A DNA stretch of 64,000 bases from Chelydra serpentina (taxonomy: Eukaryota > Chordata > Testudines > Chelydridae): the NCBI GenBank assembly GCA_037349315.1, contig JBAIAC010000042.1, positions 1,054,001 through 1,118,000 on the forward strand. Direction: 5' to 3'. Positions 44,580 through 55,557 of this stretch are shown here, piece after piece. Below the pieces are notes generated by a model. That model was not told the DNA's origin and did not search any database. It worked only from the letters and a program-made list of their open reading frames with translations. Within the stretch, counting starts at the first letter, position 1, and each line of letters opens with the position of its first letter. The translations under genes were made by a program, and so were the position numbers.

Positions 44580-44720
44580 CCAAGGTGGAGTACAGGAGTC
44601 CACATGGAGCGCGTTCGGGGATCGATTTATGGTGTCTACACTAGACATGATAAATTGATCCCCGATAGATCGCTCGCTGCCTGCCAATTCGATGGGTAGT
44701 GTAGACATACCCACAGAGAG
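44580..44720. mobile_element. Palindromic MITE-like element
   Basis: Contains gggatcgatttatggtgtct followed by agacatgataaattgatcccc, an imperfect palindrome, and ends with 'gtgtagacatacccac'. It is a non-coding foldback element. Confidence 0.55.
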
Positions 44721-44916
44721 ATTAAGGTCAAAATTGTCAAGTGTCCACTAATTCTGGGTGCCCAAGAAGAGACACCTAGGCCCTGATTTTCCAGAGTGCT
44801 AAGCAATTTTATGGCTTATTATATGTTCAAAGCACAGCTCCAGTTGACTTCATTGCAGTTGAGCTCAGCACTTCTGCAAATCTGACCCCAGGTCGGTGTC
44901 TTACTTGCAGCACACA

Positions 44917-45036
44917 TAGGGTGACCACACAGCAAGTGTGAAAAATCGGGACGGGGTGGGGGTAATAGGCGCCTATAGAAGAAAAAGACCCCAAAATCGG
45001 GAGTGTCCTTATAAAACCGGGACATCTGGTCACCCT
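44917..45036. mobile_element. 120-bp MITE with 9-bp TSD CAGCACACA
   Basis: Terminal inverted repeats tagggtgacca and tggtcaccct enclose 120 bp. CAGCACACA flanks it at 44908-44916 and 45037-45045. A 9-bp duplication suggests a Mutator-like rather than hAT origin. Confidence 0.82.
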
Positions 45037-45059
45037 CAGCACACACAAAATGAGGAGCA

Positions 45060-45190
45060 CATGATTAGTGGCCATCTATTAACATTTTGCTTTAAGTGAC
45101 TTGCCCACTAGCACACAGGAACTCTGTGGCAGAGGCAGGGATAGAATCAAATTCTCTAGGGTGCCATTCAACTTAACCACAGAATCATCC
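45060..45190 (-). repeat. MIR-like SINE (minus orientation)
   Basis: 'agtgacttgcccactagcacacagga' and 'ggcagaggcagggatagaatc' are the reverse complement of the MIR core. Confidence 0.55.
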
Positions 45191-47365
45191 TTTCTCCTCC
45201 TGTAGTCCCCGCTGCAATCTTCTGACTCCCACAGAAAATGGCTTCTATTCACTATGCAACCCTGATTCATCTCCAGAGCACCATCCATGCTGTGCACTGA
45301 ATGAGGCAGGGGTCCTGTCTAAAAATAGAATGTAGTCATGTAATTACTGTATCATAATGCATATGCACAAGGGAGCTAAATTAAGATTGCACTGACAAGC
45401 TTAAATCTTGCATTTCCTAACTTCTGACTGACTGACTTGCAATCTTAATATTCTTCTAAAGTAGTCTTTTATGTAATTTCCTAACTTCTTTTAAGCAGAC
45501 TGGAAAAAAATTATAAATTCTATCACATGGAACCATATTGATCCCCCAGTGTGGATCAACAGCAGAGTTTGAATCCTTTAATGCACCGCACCGACTTCTA
45601 CCACTTGAGCTAACTGAGTTACTAGGAACAACAGTAGGCTGAATATGTGGATTGGGCACAAAAGAGGAATAAGACACATGCTTTGCCAATGGGTTTCATG
45701 GCTATTTACTGACTGCAAAGGGATGTTGAGGCTCAGGAATAATGGATTCAGTTCCAGGTTGTGCAGGGGAGTGTGCTTTAGTGGTTATAAACCCCCTGAC
45801 CCTGTTCCCCCGCCCCCAGGTTTGTGTCTGCCTCCCATCCTCCTTACTCCTGCCCCTTCCCTCTGTGCTCCTATCATCTCACACTACCTCCACGTCCCTA
45901 TCCACTCCCTTATCCCTCCCCCACCACTGATGTACCTCTGCTCTTGGCCAGCCTCTCTGGCTCCTGTAACCTCCTCCTCCCCATGTCCCCTACCCCATTT
46001 CTCACCCCCTTTGGATTCCAAGTTAGGCTTTCTTCTCCTTGCTACTTTGGTGCCAGCAAAGGAAGCACTGAGCACAAGAGAGGCAGTCTCCCTGGTCTCT
46101 GATGCCTGGTGCCACTGCAGCAATCAAAGTCCGGCTCAGACCTCGGCTGGAGCATGCTCAGTTGATCTCTGTCGGGGAGAGGCCTGAGTAGGCCAGTCAC
46201 ATGCGTGAGCTGTGATGGGCTGGAGTGTGCTCTGGGTAGATGGAATCTTTGGAGAATTTAGCAGCCACATTCTTGGAAGACTCTTGAGCATGAGACCTTT
46301 TCAAAGGCTCAGAACTTGGCCAAATTCTGGGTGGTTTTTCACAGGAGCAACAGAAGGCATGTACCTGACCCCAGGTGACACCCGCTCCCCTTGCCAAATG
46401 TCAAGTTCCTGCTCCAAAGCATGGAAGTGCTAGAACGTCTAAATAAATAAATACATTCAAACAACCCCTTGTTAATGTGAGCTAAACAATGTTTCCCCCC
46501 AGGCTCACTGCTAAACCACTTTCGCTGCAACTTTAAAATAATCATAATGATCAATAATAATTCAGCTTGAGGCAGGCACCTGGCATGGGAAATTTTAGTC
46601 CAAACAGCTTGGCAATGACGTTAGCAGCTGAAAAGAGGGTCTTATAATAGGAAGCATCAGGCAATCTTAGCTGTAGGTGGTGCTACAAGCTACAAGCACC
46701 ACCTAGAAGAATAATTTTACATCCTCTTCGCACTTGTGTATGTGCATGTGGCGTAGGGGGATGGAGATTCAGGCCTTTAGAATTCAGCTTCCTTCTCTGT
46801 AGTTGTTGGTGGCTGTGCAGGGCGGACAGTAGTCAAATCTTGTTTTAGATCCCTGTTGTCAGCTACTCTGACCGATACACACAGGGAGCTGATCTCGCTG
46901 AGCGCAAAGGGGCCATTCTACATTACAGCACAGCTCTGCTCTGAAAAGTGACTCTAAGGGTATCTCAGCACTTGGACTTAGGGGTGTGATTCCCAGCTCA
47001 AGGAGACATATTTGCACTAGCTCTCATCGAGCAAGTGTACTAAAAATACCATGTAGCTGCTGAAATGTGAGCTGCAGGATGGGCTAGCAATGCCAAGTAG
47101 GTGCCCAGCATTTCTGACAGGTGTGACTAGCCCATTCTGCAGCTCACACTGGTGTGGCTACATTCTAGCACTAGCCTGAGTGTGTCTCCTAGAGCGGGGA
47201 AGCTCACCCCTAGCACCATGCGAAGACAACCTAAAAATGGCCCCTTTTCTGCTTCACAGACCTGATTCTTTTGTGTAATTCCTGTCTTTTTAATTCCTCA
47301 AGCGGTAGGTTCTGGGTGTGATTAAAATGTGAACTTTACAATCTTAGAGTGGGATTTCCAAAAGC
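45191..47365. other. Intergenic stretch without a recognised gene
   Basis: A MIR-like piece near 45715-45790 is the only repeat I can suggest. The 180-codon frame at 45645-46187 has no domain and lies partly in C/T-rich sequence. Confidence 0.4.
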
Positions 47366-47368
47366 ATC

Positions 47369-47680
47369 TGGGCTGTGTCTACACTACACAGCTTTTAGCC
47401 ACACGGCCGTGTCAACACAGCCGTGTCGCCAAAAGTCAGGCAGTGTAGCTGCTCTTTGTTGGCACTTTTGCCATCAAAATACTTCCATCCCCAATGAGCG
47501 GCGTTTGCGTTGTCGACAGGAGAGCGCTCCTGCCGAGAACGCGCTATTCATGCTGACACTTGGCTGTGGCAAAACTTTTGCCTTCCGGGGGTGGGGGTGG
47601 GGGGAGAGGAGGGGCAGGGTTTAGCCCCTCTGAACGACAAAAGTTTTGGTGCTCAGTTGCCAGTGTAGACATCGCCTTTA
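47369..47680. mobile_element. MITE with ggctgtgtctacact / agtgtagacatcgcc ends
   Basis: The terminal inverted repeats are clear and the interior has further symmetry (ccacacggccgtgtc / aacacagccgtgtcg). Target duplications were not resolved. Non-coding. Confidence 0.7.
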
Positions 47681-47699
47681 AGTGACTTAGCAGCACATG

Positions 47700-47990
47700 G
47701 CCCATAAGGCTTTGTCTGAACACAAAGGTTACTGTTTTAACTATAGTTAAAGCAATACAACCCCTGTGGTGTAGATGCCATTATATTGGTATTAAAGGTG
47801 CTTATATATGTATAGCTTATTCTTATACAGGAAGAGGAATAAGCTATGCCATTGTAAAGTACTTTTTTCTGGTAATACTTCATCCACACTAGGGTTATAC
47901 TGTTATAACTCTATTGGTTATAAATATATATATACCCCAAACTGAAATAGTTATACTGATACAAAAACTGTTCAGAACAGGCCTTATAAT
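47700..47990. mobile_element. AT-rich MITE
   Basis: Starts 'aaggctttgtctgaacac' and ends 'tgttcagaacaggcctta', an imperfect inverted pair. The interior has tataactctattggttataa-type symmetry. Confidence 0.55.
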
Positions 47991-47999
47991 GGAACACTG

Positions 48000-50150
48000 A
48001 TGCACTTATGGAAATCCCACCCCTAATTAGTACTAAGTGCTTTGAAAAATGTAACGGGCTAAGTACAATAATTATTCTACCTTGGATCTGGGCAGCTGGT
48101 GTTTCTCCTGTGCAACTGGAGGTTTAATATTGTGTAATCATCTTCAGCCTGCACCTTCTGTTTTGGGTTTTGTCTCCTAGCAAACGATTAGAAGATAAGA
48201 GAAGTGCTAGCCGAATTGGAGATGGTCCAAGTTAGGGCATAGGCTGGCAGCAGAGATGATGACAGTGAGAAACCACACCGGAAGCTTAGACACATGCATA
48301 GACACAAACAGAAGGGCAACAATTCAAGTGTTAATGAGACTGGACACCTCAGAACTTTAGGATGAGGAAGATTATATTGTGTGGCCAGAAAACAAAGTTA
48401 AACCAAAGAATCATAGATGCAGACCATGTACTGAAACAAACTATGGCCCCATCTTTTATTCAGTTTTAAATGTGGGTATCTTAGGACCTCTTCTCTTAGT
48501 TCCCCATCTGTAAAATAGGGATAACTGTCCTTTCTCTCACCTATTTGTCTATTCATATTGTAAAAACTGTGGGAGAAAAAACTGTCTTTTACTTTGTGTG
48601 TGTTATTCAAATTTTGTCATTATTGTACATTTTTCAAGGAAACATTTCAAAAGGACATCTTTTTATTTTTGAAAAATTGTGTTCAGTCTTTGTGGGGGGA
48701 AAATATTTTTACTTTTCTTCCAATAGAAAGAGATGTGGTGGGTGGGGAGACTAAAAAAGTGAGTGGGATTTTTTTTCACCAAAACTAACCAAAAAAAACC
48801 AATCAATTCTTCTCAAGCAAAAAAAAATTTTTTTTTTAAAGTCAACCATCATGAACTCTGTCTGTGAATGTTATCGTTTTGGTTGGAAAGTCACTTTTTG
48901 TAGAAAAACCTTTCAAAGAACATTTTTGATCGGCTCTAAATCAAAATGGCTTTGTAAACTGGCCACTAAACTTATGTCTGCAAACTTGGCGTGTGTAACT
49001 GTGCAGAAATAACCCACACTTACACAGCAGTGTGCGGAACTCCACTAGTGGCTGCACCACAGAAGTTTGAGTTCATTGCCTCTGAACTAGCAGAGAAAGT
49101 TCTTTCAGCTCAGGCAGTAGTGGCTCACGTATTTAGATCAAGAAGCTGTAGGTTCAATTTTTCCTGCCAGTAATCCACCCAGAAGCATTGTTTTACAATT
49201 ACAAACCACATCTGTGTGTACAAACTGCCATTTTGTACACGGTACATTTGTTAATAACTGCAAATGCCTTTTGCGCACTATGCATTTCTTGTGCATAAAT
49301 AGTTGCATATAAAAAAAGTAAGTTTAGAAGTCTGAAATAGCGGCTCTACATTTACTTCTCTATGAATTTTATCTGAATAATTATTGCAGGTTCAGGCCCT
49401 CTGGTGTATTGTTTCATCTGGTGTAATGCAGCTGTTCTCAGATGAACCATATCGGCTGTTTAATAGCAAGACTTTAGAACAAGAACTAAAGAAGAATATT
49501 AAAACTACAGTGCTAGAGATAGGTGGAGTCCGTTTTTGTTCTACTGCTAATCAGACAACAAAATAAGGTAGGTCCTACATTATTCCAGTCTTTTTTAAAG
49601 GTGACTTTATTTCAGTGACATTTAAAATTCTTCATCTGACTTCAACCCCTGACTTCCATCTGAACGTCTTGACTTTATCCTTCTGTTCCTCTTCTTTCAT
49701 TCAGTATTTTCCATTAGAGAGTGTTACAGCCCACACGGAGTTAAATATAGACTTGCAAAAAGCATTCTGCTGTTTGCGCCATTTCAAAGAAAGGAAATGG
49801 AGAGTTTCAGCAATTAAACTGTCCACTTCAAACTGTCTCACATCTCAAGGCCCATAGCTCCTCAGCTCACCTGCATGTTTACAACACAAAGAGTAAGCTT
49901 AAAAACCTAGTGGAGAAAAACAAGTCATCTGAAGAACCATCTAACACTGTTCATTGGGTTTAGTGGTTATTTGCAGAGAGGCCTTTGCTATATGTTAACT
50001 GCATAGCTCTGTTACCACTTGTTAACCAGTATTACAGCACCCTTGTTGGCTGCATATTTTTGCAAAGCCAGCAGACCATCGTTTTTCACTAACTGCTCTG
50101 TTCAAGTTCACAAAATACATCTTCACAGACTAAATAGCTCTTTGGGACAA
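48000..50150. other. AT-rich intergenic stretch
   Basis: No exon, RNA gene or classifiable repeat. Short frames at 48545-48788 and 49384-49566 have no recognised domain. Confidence 0.45.
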
Positions 50151-50160
50151 CTGTTCCTCC

Positions 50161-50562
50161 CAGGGCCGGCTCCAGGCACCAGCGTACCAAGCATGTGCTT
50201 GGGGCGGCACCTTGGGGGGGGCAGCGCTCAGGGTTGTGCTTTTTTTTTTTTTTTTTAAACGTTGCGGCCGGCTGGGAGAGCGGGCCGCCCTGCCCCCGGT
50301 GCTCCGGCTGCGAGAGCGGGGCCGGGGCCAGGCTGGCCGATCTCCCAGCGGAGCTCCGGGAGAGCGGGGCCCGGGCCGGGCTGGCTGCCCTGGCTCCGGA
50401 GCTCCGGCAAGGAGAGGCGCCGGCAGCGGGGGGGGGGGGGGGAGGAATTGTTGCCGCGCAAAACTGGGGGGTGGCGGGGGGGGGGGGGGGGTTCTGGGGG
50501 GTGGCGCTTGGGGTGTTGTTTTTTTTTTGCTTGGGGCGGCCAAATAGCTAGAGCCGGCCCTG
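50161..50562. mobile_element. Non-autonomous hAT-type element, TSD GTTCCTCC
   Basis: 402 bp, ends cagggccggctcc and agagccggccctg, with perfect duplications GTTCCTCC at 50153-50160 and 50563-50570. The interior has poly-T and poly-G runs; the 110-182-codon frames are compositional. Confidence 0.93.
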
Positions 50563-51223
50563 GTTCCTCCTACGGCCATTCCTCCTGTAGTAGTATCTCC
50601 CCTGATATATAAAATCAAACATGAATGTGTATGTGATGGGGAAGGCTGCGAGTTTGTCACAGAGGTCATGGGAGTCACGGATTCTGTGACTTTCTGGGAC
50701 CTCTGTGACTTCTGCGGCGGCCGGTGCAGCTGGCCCGGGAGCCCCCTGAGCAGCTATAGTGACCTGGACTTTGATACACCCACCGAAGGGGAACTGAACT
50801 GTTTAGTGGCCCAGCTGGAGCCCTGGGGCCAGGAAGGCCCAGAGAGGGCAAAGACATTGCCTCCAGGGGGGAGCCCTGGGGGACACGGCTCGATACCAGG
50901 GCCGAGACCATTCAAAGACTGCTGGACTAAGTAAGGGCCTGAGCCCAAGGAGAGCTACTGGAAGACACTGACCAACCGAGGGGTACGGGGATAGGCCCGC
51001 TGTTGGACTTGTGCCCCAGAAGGGGTTTATCTATCTATTGTTTCACATAGTCTGTACGGGTGACTTGGCCGGAGGGCTGAGTTGCTGAAGACTCACCGCA
51101 AGGCAGAGTGAAAGTGGAGGCACACATGCTCTGTGTGAAAGTAGAATGAATTATATTGTAATTATAATTCATTAAAGAAATGCTGCTTGTTCTTGCTGTC
51201 TGAAAGGTTTGTTGAAATATAGT

Positions 51224-51530
51224 TGTCAGGAAGAGAACCATTAAGATGTGTGAGACAATAGGTCCTCAAACTAATGAACTTAAAGAGCTCCTACTGAGCT
51301 AGGAGATTGGTAAAAGCTAGTATGCAAATAAGATATGTATGTATATTTGTCAGTTTCTGCTTCTTTTGTTTCTTATGTTAAGTTTGTCTCCCCTTATCCG
51401 TATAAATAAGATAGCTTGTGCCTTTGCAGGGAACTCACATATATCTGGGTGCATTGGCACAGCGCTTTGCTAATAAACAGAGTAGTCTGACAAATTTTGT
51501 GAGTCTTGAATCTGACTTTGACATCTGCCA
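51224..51530 (+). mobile_element. LTR of an endogenous retroelement (approximate ends)
   Basis: Starts tgtcaggaag; a TATA-like 'cgtataaataagatag' is near 51400, then aataaa at 51473, with a terminal gactttgaca-type end about 50 bp later. This is the usual U3-R-U5 spacing. No retroviral coding region is attached. Confidence 0.55.
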
Positions 51531-51654
51531 AGGGGGACGTTCATGAGAGGTGAGTGGCACTCTGTTACAGCGTATTTTGTGGTAGCGTTTTGGAATTGTT
51601 ATGGAAGCAGGTGCTAATGTTATACACGTCACATATAAGCTGGTCACATATAAG

Positions 51655-51974
51655 CAGGGGCGGCTCTTACAATTCTGCCGCCCCAAGCAGGGGTGGCGGC
51701 GCCCCACCCCCGACGCAGGCAGACGTAGCGGGGCCCCGCCCCCGACGCAGGCAGTCCCATTCCGGAGCGGCAAGGGGACAGCGGCGGACCTGCCGCCCCT
51801 TTGCCGCCGCGGCAGGCGAGACTGGGGCAGCAGTCCGAGTCCCGCGGCGGCAATTCGGCGGCGGGAAGAGCGGACCTGCCGCCGAATTGCCGCCGAGGGA
51901 CTCGGACTGCCGCCCCCTTCTCACCTGCCGCCCCAAGCACCAGCTTGGCAAGCTGGTGCCTGGAGCCGGCCCTG
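51655..51974. mobile_element. Non-autonomous hAT-type element, TSD CATATAAG
   Basis: 320 bp, ends caggggcggctct and ggagccggccctg, with perfect duplications CATATAAG at 51647-51654 and 51975-51982. The interior has a long imperfect self-complementary GC-rich core (cgagtcccgcggcggcaatt / aattgccgccgagggactcg), so it can fold into a hairpin. Confidence 0.92.
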
Positions 51975-51982
51975 CATATAAG

Positions 51983-54900
51983 CGCTCTGAGTGGAACTCG
52001 CCATTGAAAGTGTTCTACTTCAAGTCAGTGTGCACAGATACATTCCAGTGTGGGTGTATATGAATGCAATGCACTCAAATTGGAGACTTTTGCCTGCAGT
52101 ACCACTAGTCAGCGCATGTGCCCTTGCTATCCTCGTGCACACAGCCAATGGTATACAGAGGCACAGCTGCCGCCACCCTCAGAGTTCCTTCTTACTGCCC
52201 ACAGCAAGAGTTGGGAGCTTTCCATCGCTCATGAGCTTTCGAAAGAGAGTTTCTCTTATTGTATATAGCTCACGTTAGTGTTACTTCTAGTATAGTCTAG
52301 TTAGTCAGTTAACTGTTTGGGGGTGGGGAGGTTTGCCATGCAGAAATCACCAAGATTTCAACAACATGCCCCATGTAGGACCGCTATCTCTCTCAGCGAC
52401 AGGCACAAAAGCTGCCTGATTTGCTGAGGCGAGGGACATGTGAGGGGCAAATGTCCTATGTGCACCTCATTCCCAATGAGGATGAAGAAGCAGCGGGATT
52501 TCTGCCTTCAAATTCATCTTCTTGAAAAGGTAATGTGTCCTTCATCAGAGCCTGACCCTGACCATGCAAGAGTGGAGAGGTCCTCCACACAGTACCGGGT
52601 TGTGACCGGGCGCTAAGCAGAAAACGGCTTAGCCAACCCTCTGTCACTCCAGCTCCAATTAAGGGAGGTGAATTGGAGCTGGGTAGACCACCTGGCCCTG
52701 ATTGGGGAAGCTTGCTGAGCTGCTGCCTCATCAGGCTGGGGCTGGATAAGAGCCCCAGGGGAAGGAAGCTGGGGGTGGAGCTGGAAAGAGGAAAGCTGCC
52801 GTAGAGGAAAGGCAGTGAGAGGAAGCAGAGAGAGAGATAATTTGCCCCCCTCTCTCCGGCCGGGGGACTGCACGAAGGGGACGATTTGTATGGTGGAAAG
52901 GTGGTGGGAGCAGAGCCTGTAAATAAAAGCACCAGGTGGGCACTGCACCCAAAGGTCTCTGGGTGACTCTCAGCCCAGCGGGGGCAGGAGCCAGGAGGGC
53001 CCTCCAGGGATGTGCTACACGTGTTTACAATGGTGCCAGACCCACACTCAGAAGGGGCCCATAATGGGTTTTTTCAAGTGGTGGGCCCAGTGTCGACACT
53101 TGGGCGGGGGGGCCAGGCAGAGTCAAGTGCCCCACCCACTCCATTTCTGCTTGGCCTGCCATGGGGGAGGGAAAGGAACTCTGTCCTTCTCCCGCTGCTC
53201 CTGCTCCCCAGCATGCTCCCCACATGCAACTCTTTTGGGGCGGGGAGATTGCAGCAGCCCTGGGCTGGATGCAGGGAGAGGGGTCGCTGGGGAAGGTGCT
53301 GGGAGCAGGTTCCCTGACCTCTGATCAGCCAGATGTAGGGACATTGCCTCTGCCCTGCTCCTCCCCGTCTGAGGTGTCCACAAGCTCTGGGAAGACACTG
53401 GTACTGTGAGTCTCCCTGAGCCGGGGCTGGGGGAGGTTCTGGCACGCCTGCTGAGGTGTCCCATGGGGTCCCATAAATATGTTTGGCGCCGGGCCCACAA
53501 AAGGTTAATCCAGCCCTGCCTCCACTTGGAGCATCCCTGCAGCTGCCCTGGCTCTGAAACTGGATTTGGATGAGAAATCTCACTCATCTTCCTCTCCTGT
53601 GGTCTCCTCAAAGCCAGAACCATCTGAGGCTGAAGTCTTGCTCTTCACCTCACAAAAAGGAACTGAAAAAGTCCTTCAGTGCCGATTTGATGTCTGGTCA
53701 TAAGCACTGACCCCTCTGAGGAGGCGTCATTGAGACTGGCGCCTTCACTTTTACTGGAGAGATCTTTGCCCCCCACACCGTCAGGTCTGATACTAGTGTT
53801 GGTAGCTGTGCACTCACCTCCCCTGTTAGTGCCATCAACACCACAAGCATTTGTCTCCCTCTGCCAGTCTCACCTTTGCTGCAAGCGCATTGTCCGATAC
53901 CAGTCACAGCAGCCTCAACTATGTCGGCACTGCTGTCATCGTGAACCACTAAGGCACCATCAGTTTCTCCTGCATCCTTGATGCAGTCAGCATTGGCTCC
54001 ACTGGCATTCAACATCAACTCACCTCTTTGGCCTTCCACCTGCCTCGTCCGCTTCCACTAGCACTGTCAGATACTTCTATGTCTGTACCTTTGGGGCAAC
54101 CCCATGTGCCACCAGTGCTGAGATCTCCATCAAAGCCATGGGAAGTGCTCCCCCATTCACAGAGGAGTTATATTTCCTCCTCCTCTTCAGACTCTGCACA
54201 TGATAGACTTCTATCTCCTCCAAGGTCTTTCAGGTCTCCATATAGATCATGCTCTAAAGTTGCTCAAAGCACTGAGCAAGGCCAGTATTCTTATAAAGAT
54301 GCCCCAGTACAATGCCACTACTATGGTCAGTAATGGGCCTCCTGGACTGCTCCAAGGCCTTCTGGACCTCTCAGCTACACAATCCAGAAAGACATCATCT
54401 TCTCCAGCTCCAGTAGCTCCAAGAGAGCATTCTTCTTTAGAATCTCAATGTCCCTTCTCACTGGAGCCCACAGAGTAGGAGGCAGCAAGGGAGGAATCCC
54501 TAGATATTTCTTCCTCTGCTCCGGACAAGACCATCACACTGGAGTCCTTAGCACCTACCCATGAAGACTTTAAGGACTTTCGAGACCTCATGAGGCGAGT
54601 GGCTGCTTCTCTGGGACTGCAGACAGAACTTATGAGACAATACACTCCTGCCCTTCCCATTAATGCAGCTTGGCTGGAAACTGCCAAGACTCTTTGGCAG
54701 ACATCAGCTTCTGTTCCACCCACTGCCAAACAGGTGGATTAGACAATATCAAGTTATCCAGGAATAATGATTATTTCTTCACCCACCCTGCCCCAGTTTC
54801 TCTAATAGTCACGGCAGCAAATGAACATTTGAGGCAGTTGAACCCAAAGGCTACCCCGAAAGAAAAGGCATTTAAGGGAATGGATTTGTACGGGACAAAG

Positions 54901-55290
54901 GTTTATATCACTGTGAGCCTTTAAATTAAGGTGCAAATTATCAGGTATTATTGGCCCAATATATTTTTCTTAATTGGTCAGCAGTTTCAAAACTCACATA
55001 CAAGTAGCCTAAAGAATACAAAGAACAGATCTTGGCCATAGTTTCCAAAGGATGCTTTACTGCCCGGATGTCTCTCTCCAAGTGGCTGTTGATACATCTG
55101 ACACAGCTTCATGTTCTATGGCAACAGCCATCTTAATGAGACACTCTTTTTAGTTGCAAGCCTCTGGCATCCCAAGAGAGCTACAAAATCATTGGAGGGA
55201 ACTAAGCTATTTTCTTAAAAGATCTATGAAGCCATGTGCAAGTTTCTCCCTCTGGGGAGGTGATGAGAGAACTAACATGTGACAGATGTT
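51983..55290 (+). pseudogene. Decayed DIRS-like retrotransposon gag region
   Basis: Frames broken by many stops carry DRHKSCLICLGEGHVRGKCP-type Cys/His residues (about 52390-52460), THEDFKDFRDLMRRVAASLG (54560-54620), LWQTSASVPPTAKQVD (54690-54740) and DTSDTASCSMATAI (55090-55130). These resemble gag-like proteins of DIRS-type retrotransposons. No tyrosine recombinase or reverse transcriptase part was seen. A composite insertion at 52590-53518 splits it. It ends about 180 bp before exon 1 of the KLRB1-like gene. Confidence 0.6.
52590..53518. mobile_element. Composite insertion in the gag remnant
   Basis: The flanks cctccaca (52582-52589) and cctccact (53519-53526) resemble an 8-bp duplication. 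Without the insert the gag sequence joins smoothly. The right end, read in reverse, is cagggctggattaacc, a hAT-like terminus. The left part carries an LTR-like piece with aataaa (52923) and a following tggtgcc that could be a primer-binding site. Confidence 0.55.
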
Positions 55291-55472
55291 AGTCACATTG
55301 CTTAGTGCACTACTAGAAATCTCACAGATACTATAACAATGAGCGTGGTGTAAGATCCTGCATAGAACAGAATGGAAACATGTTACTGCTCAGAAGAGGG
55401 CAGACATACACAGGAGACTGCTCGTAGGCACAGACCCGCTTCTGTACGCTCACACCTTCCTCTGTACTTGCC

Positions 55473-55557
55473 ATGGCTGGAGAAATACTTTATGCTGATT
55501 TAAACATTCCTGGAGCCAGTTCTTCTTCAAGACCACCACAACGATCTCAGCACCTCA
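55473..55557 (+). CDS. KLRB1-like: KLRB1-like exon 1: cytoplasmic tail with ITIM-like motif
   Basis: ATG in good context (tgccATGg) opens MAGEILYADLNIPGASSSSR, and the exon ends after one base of a codon at a gtaagt donor. It is 85 bp. Tyr7 lies in I-L-Y-A-D-L. The mammalian CxCP motif for Lck binding is not present in the tail. No TATA box is seen in the 150 bp upstream. Confidence 0.85.

Noticed and set aside
45645..46187. 180-codon plus-strand frame
   Set aside because: Low-complexity C/T-rich middle, no domain, no splice partner.
51983..54930. Host gene with several exons (frames at 53730-54924)
   Set aside because: The motifs fit a retrotransposon gag and the frames are broken by many stops and a composite insertion, not by introns.
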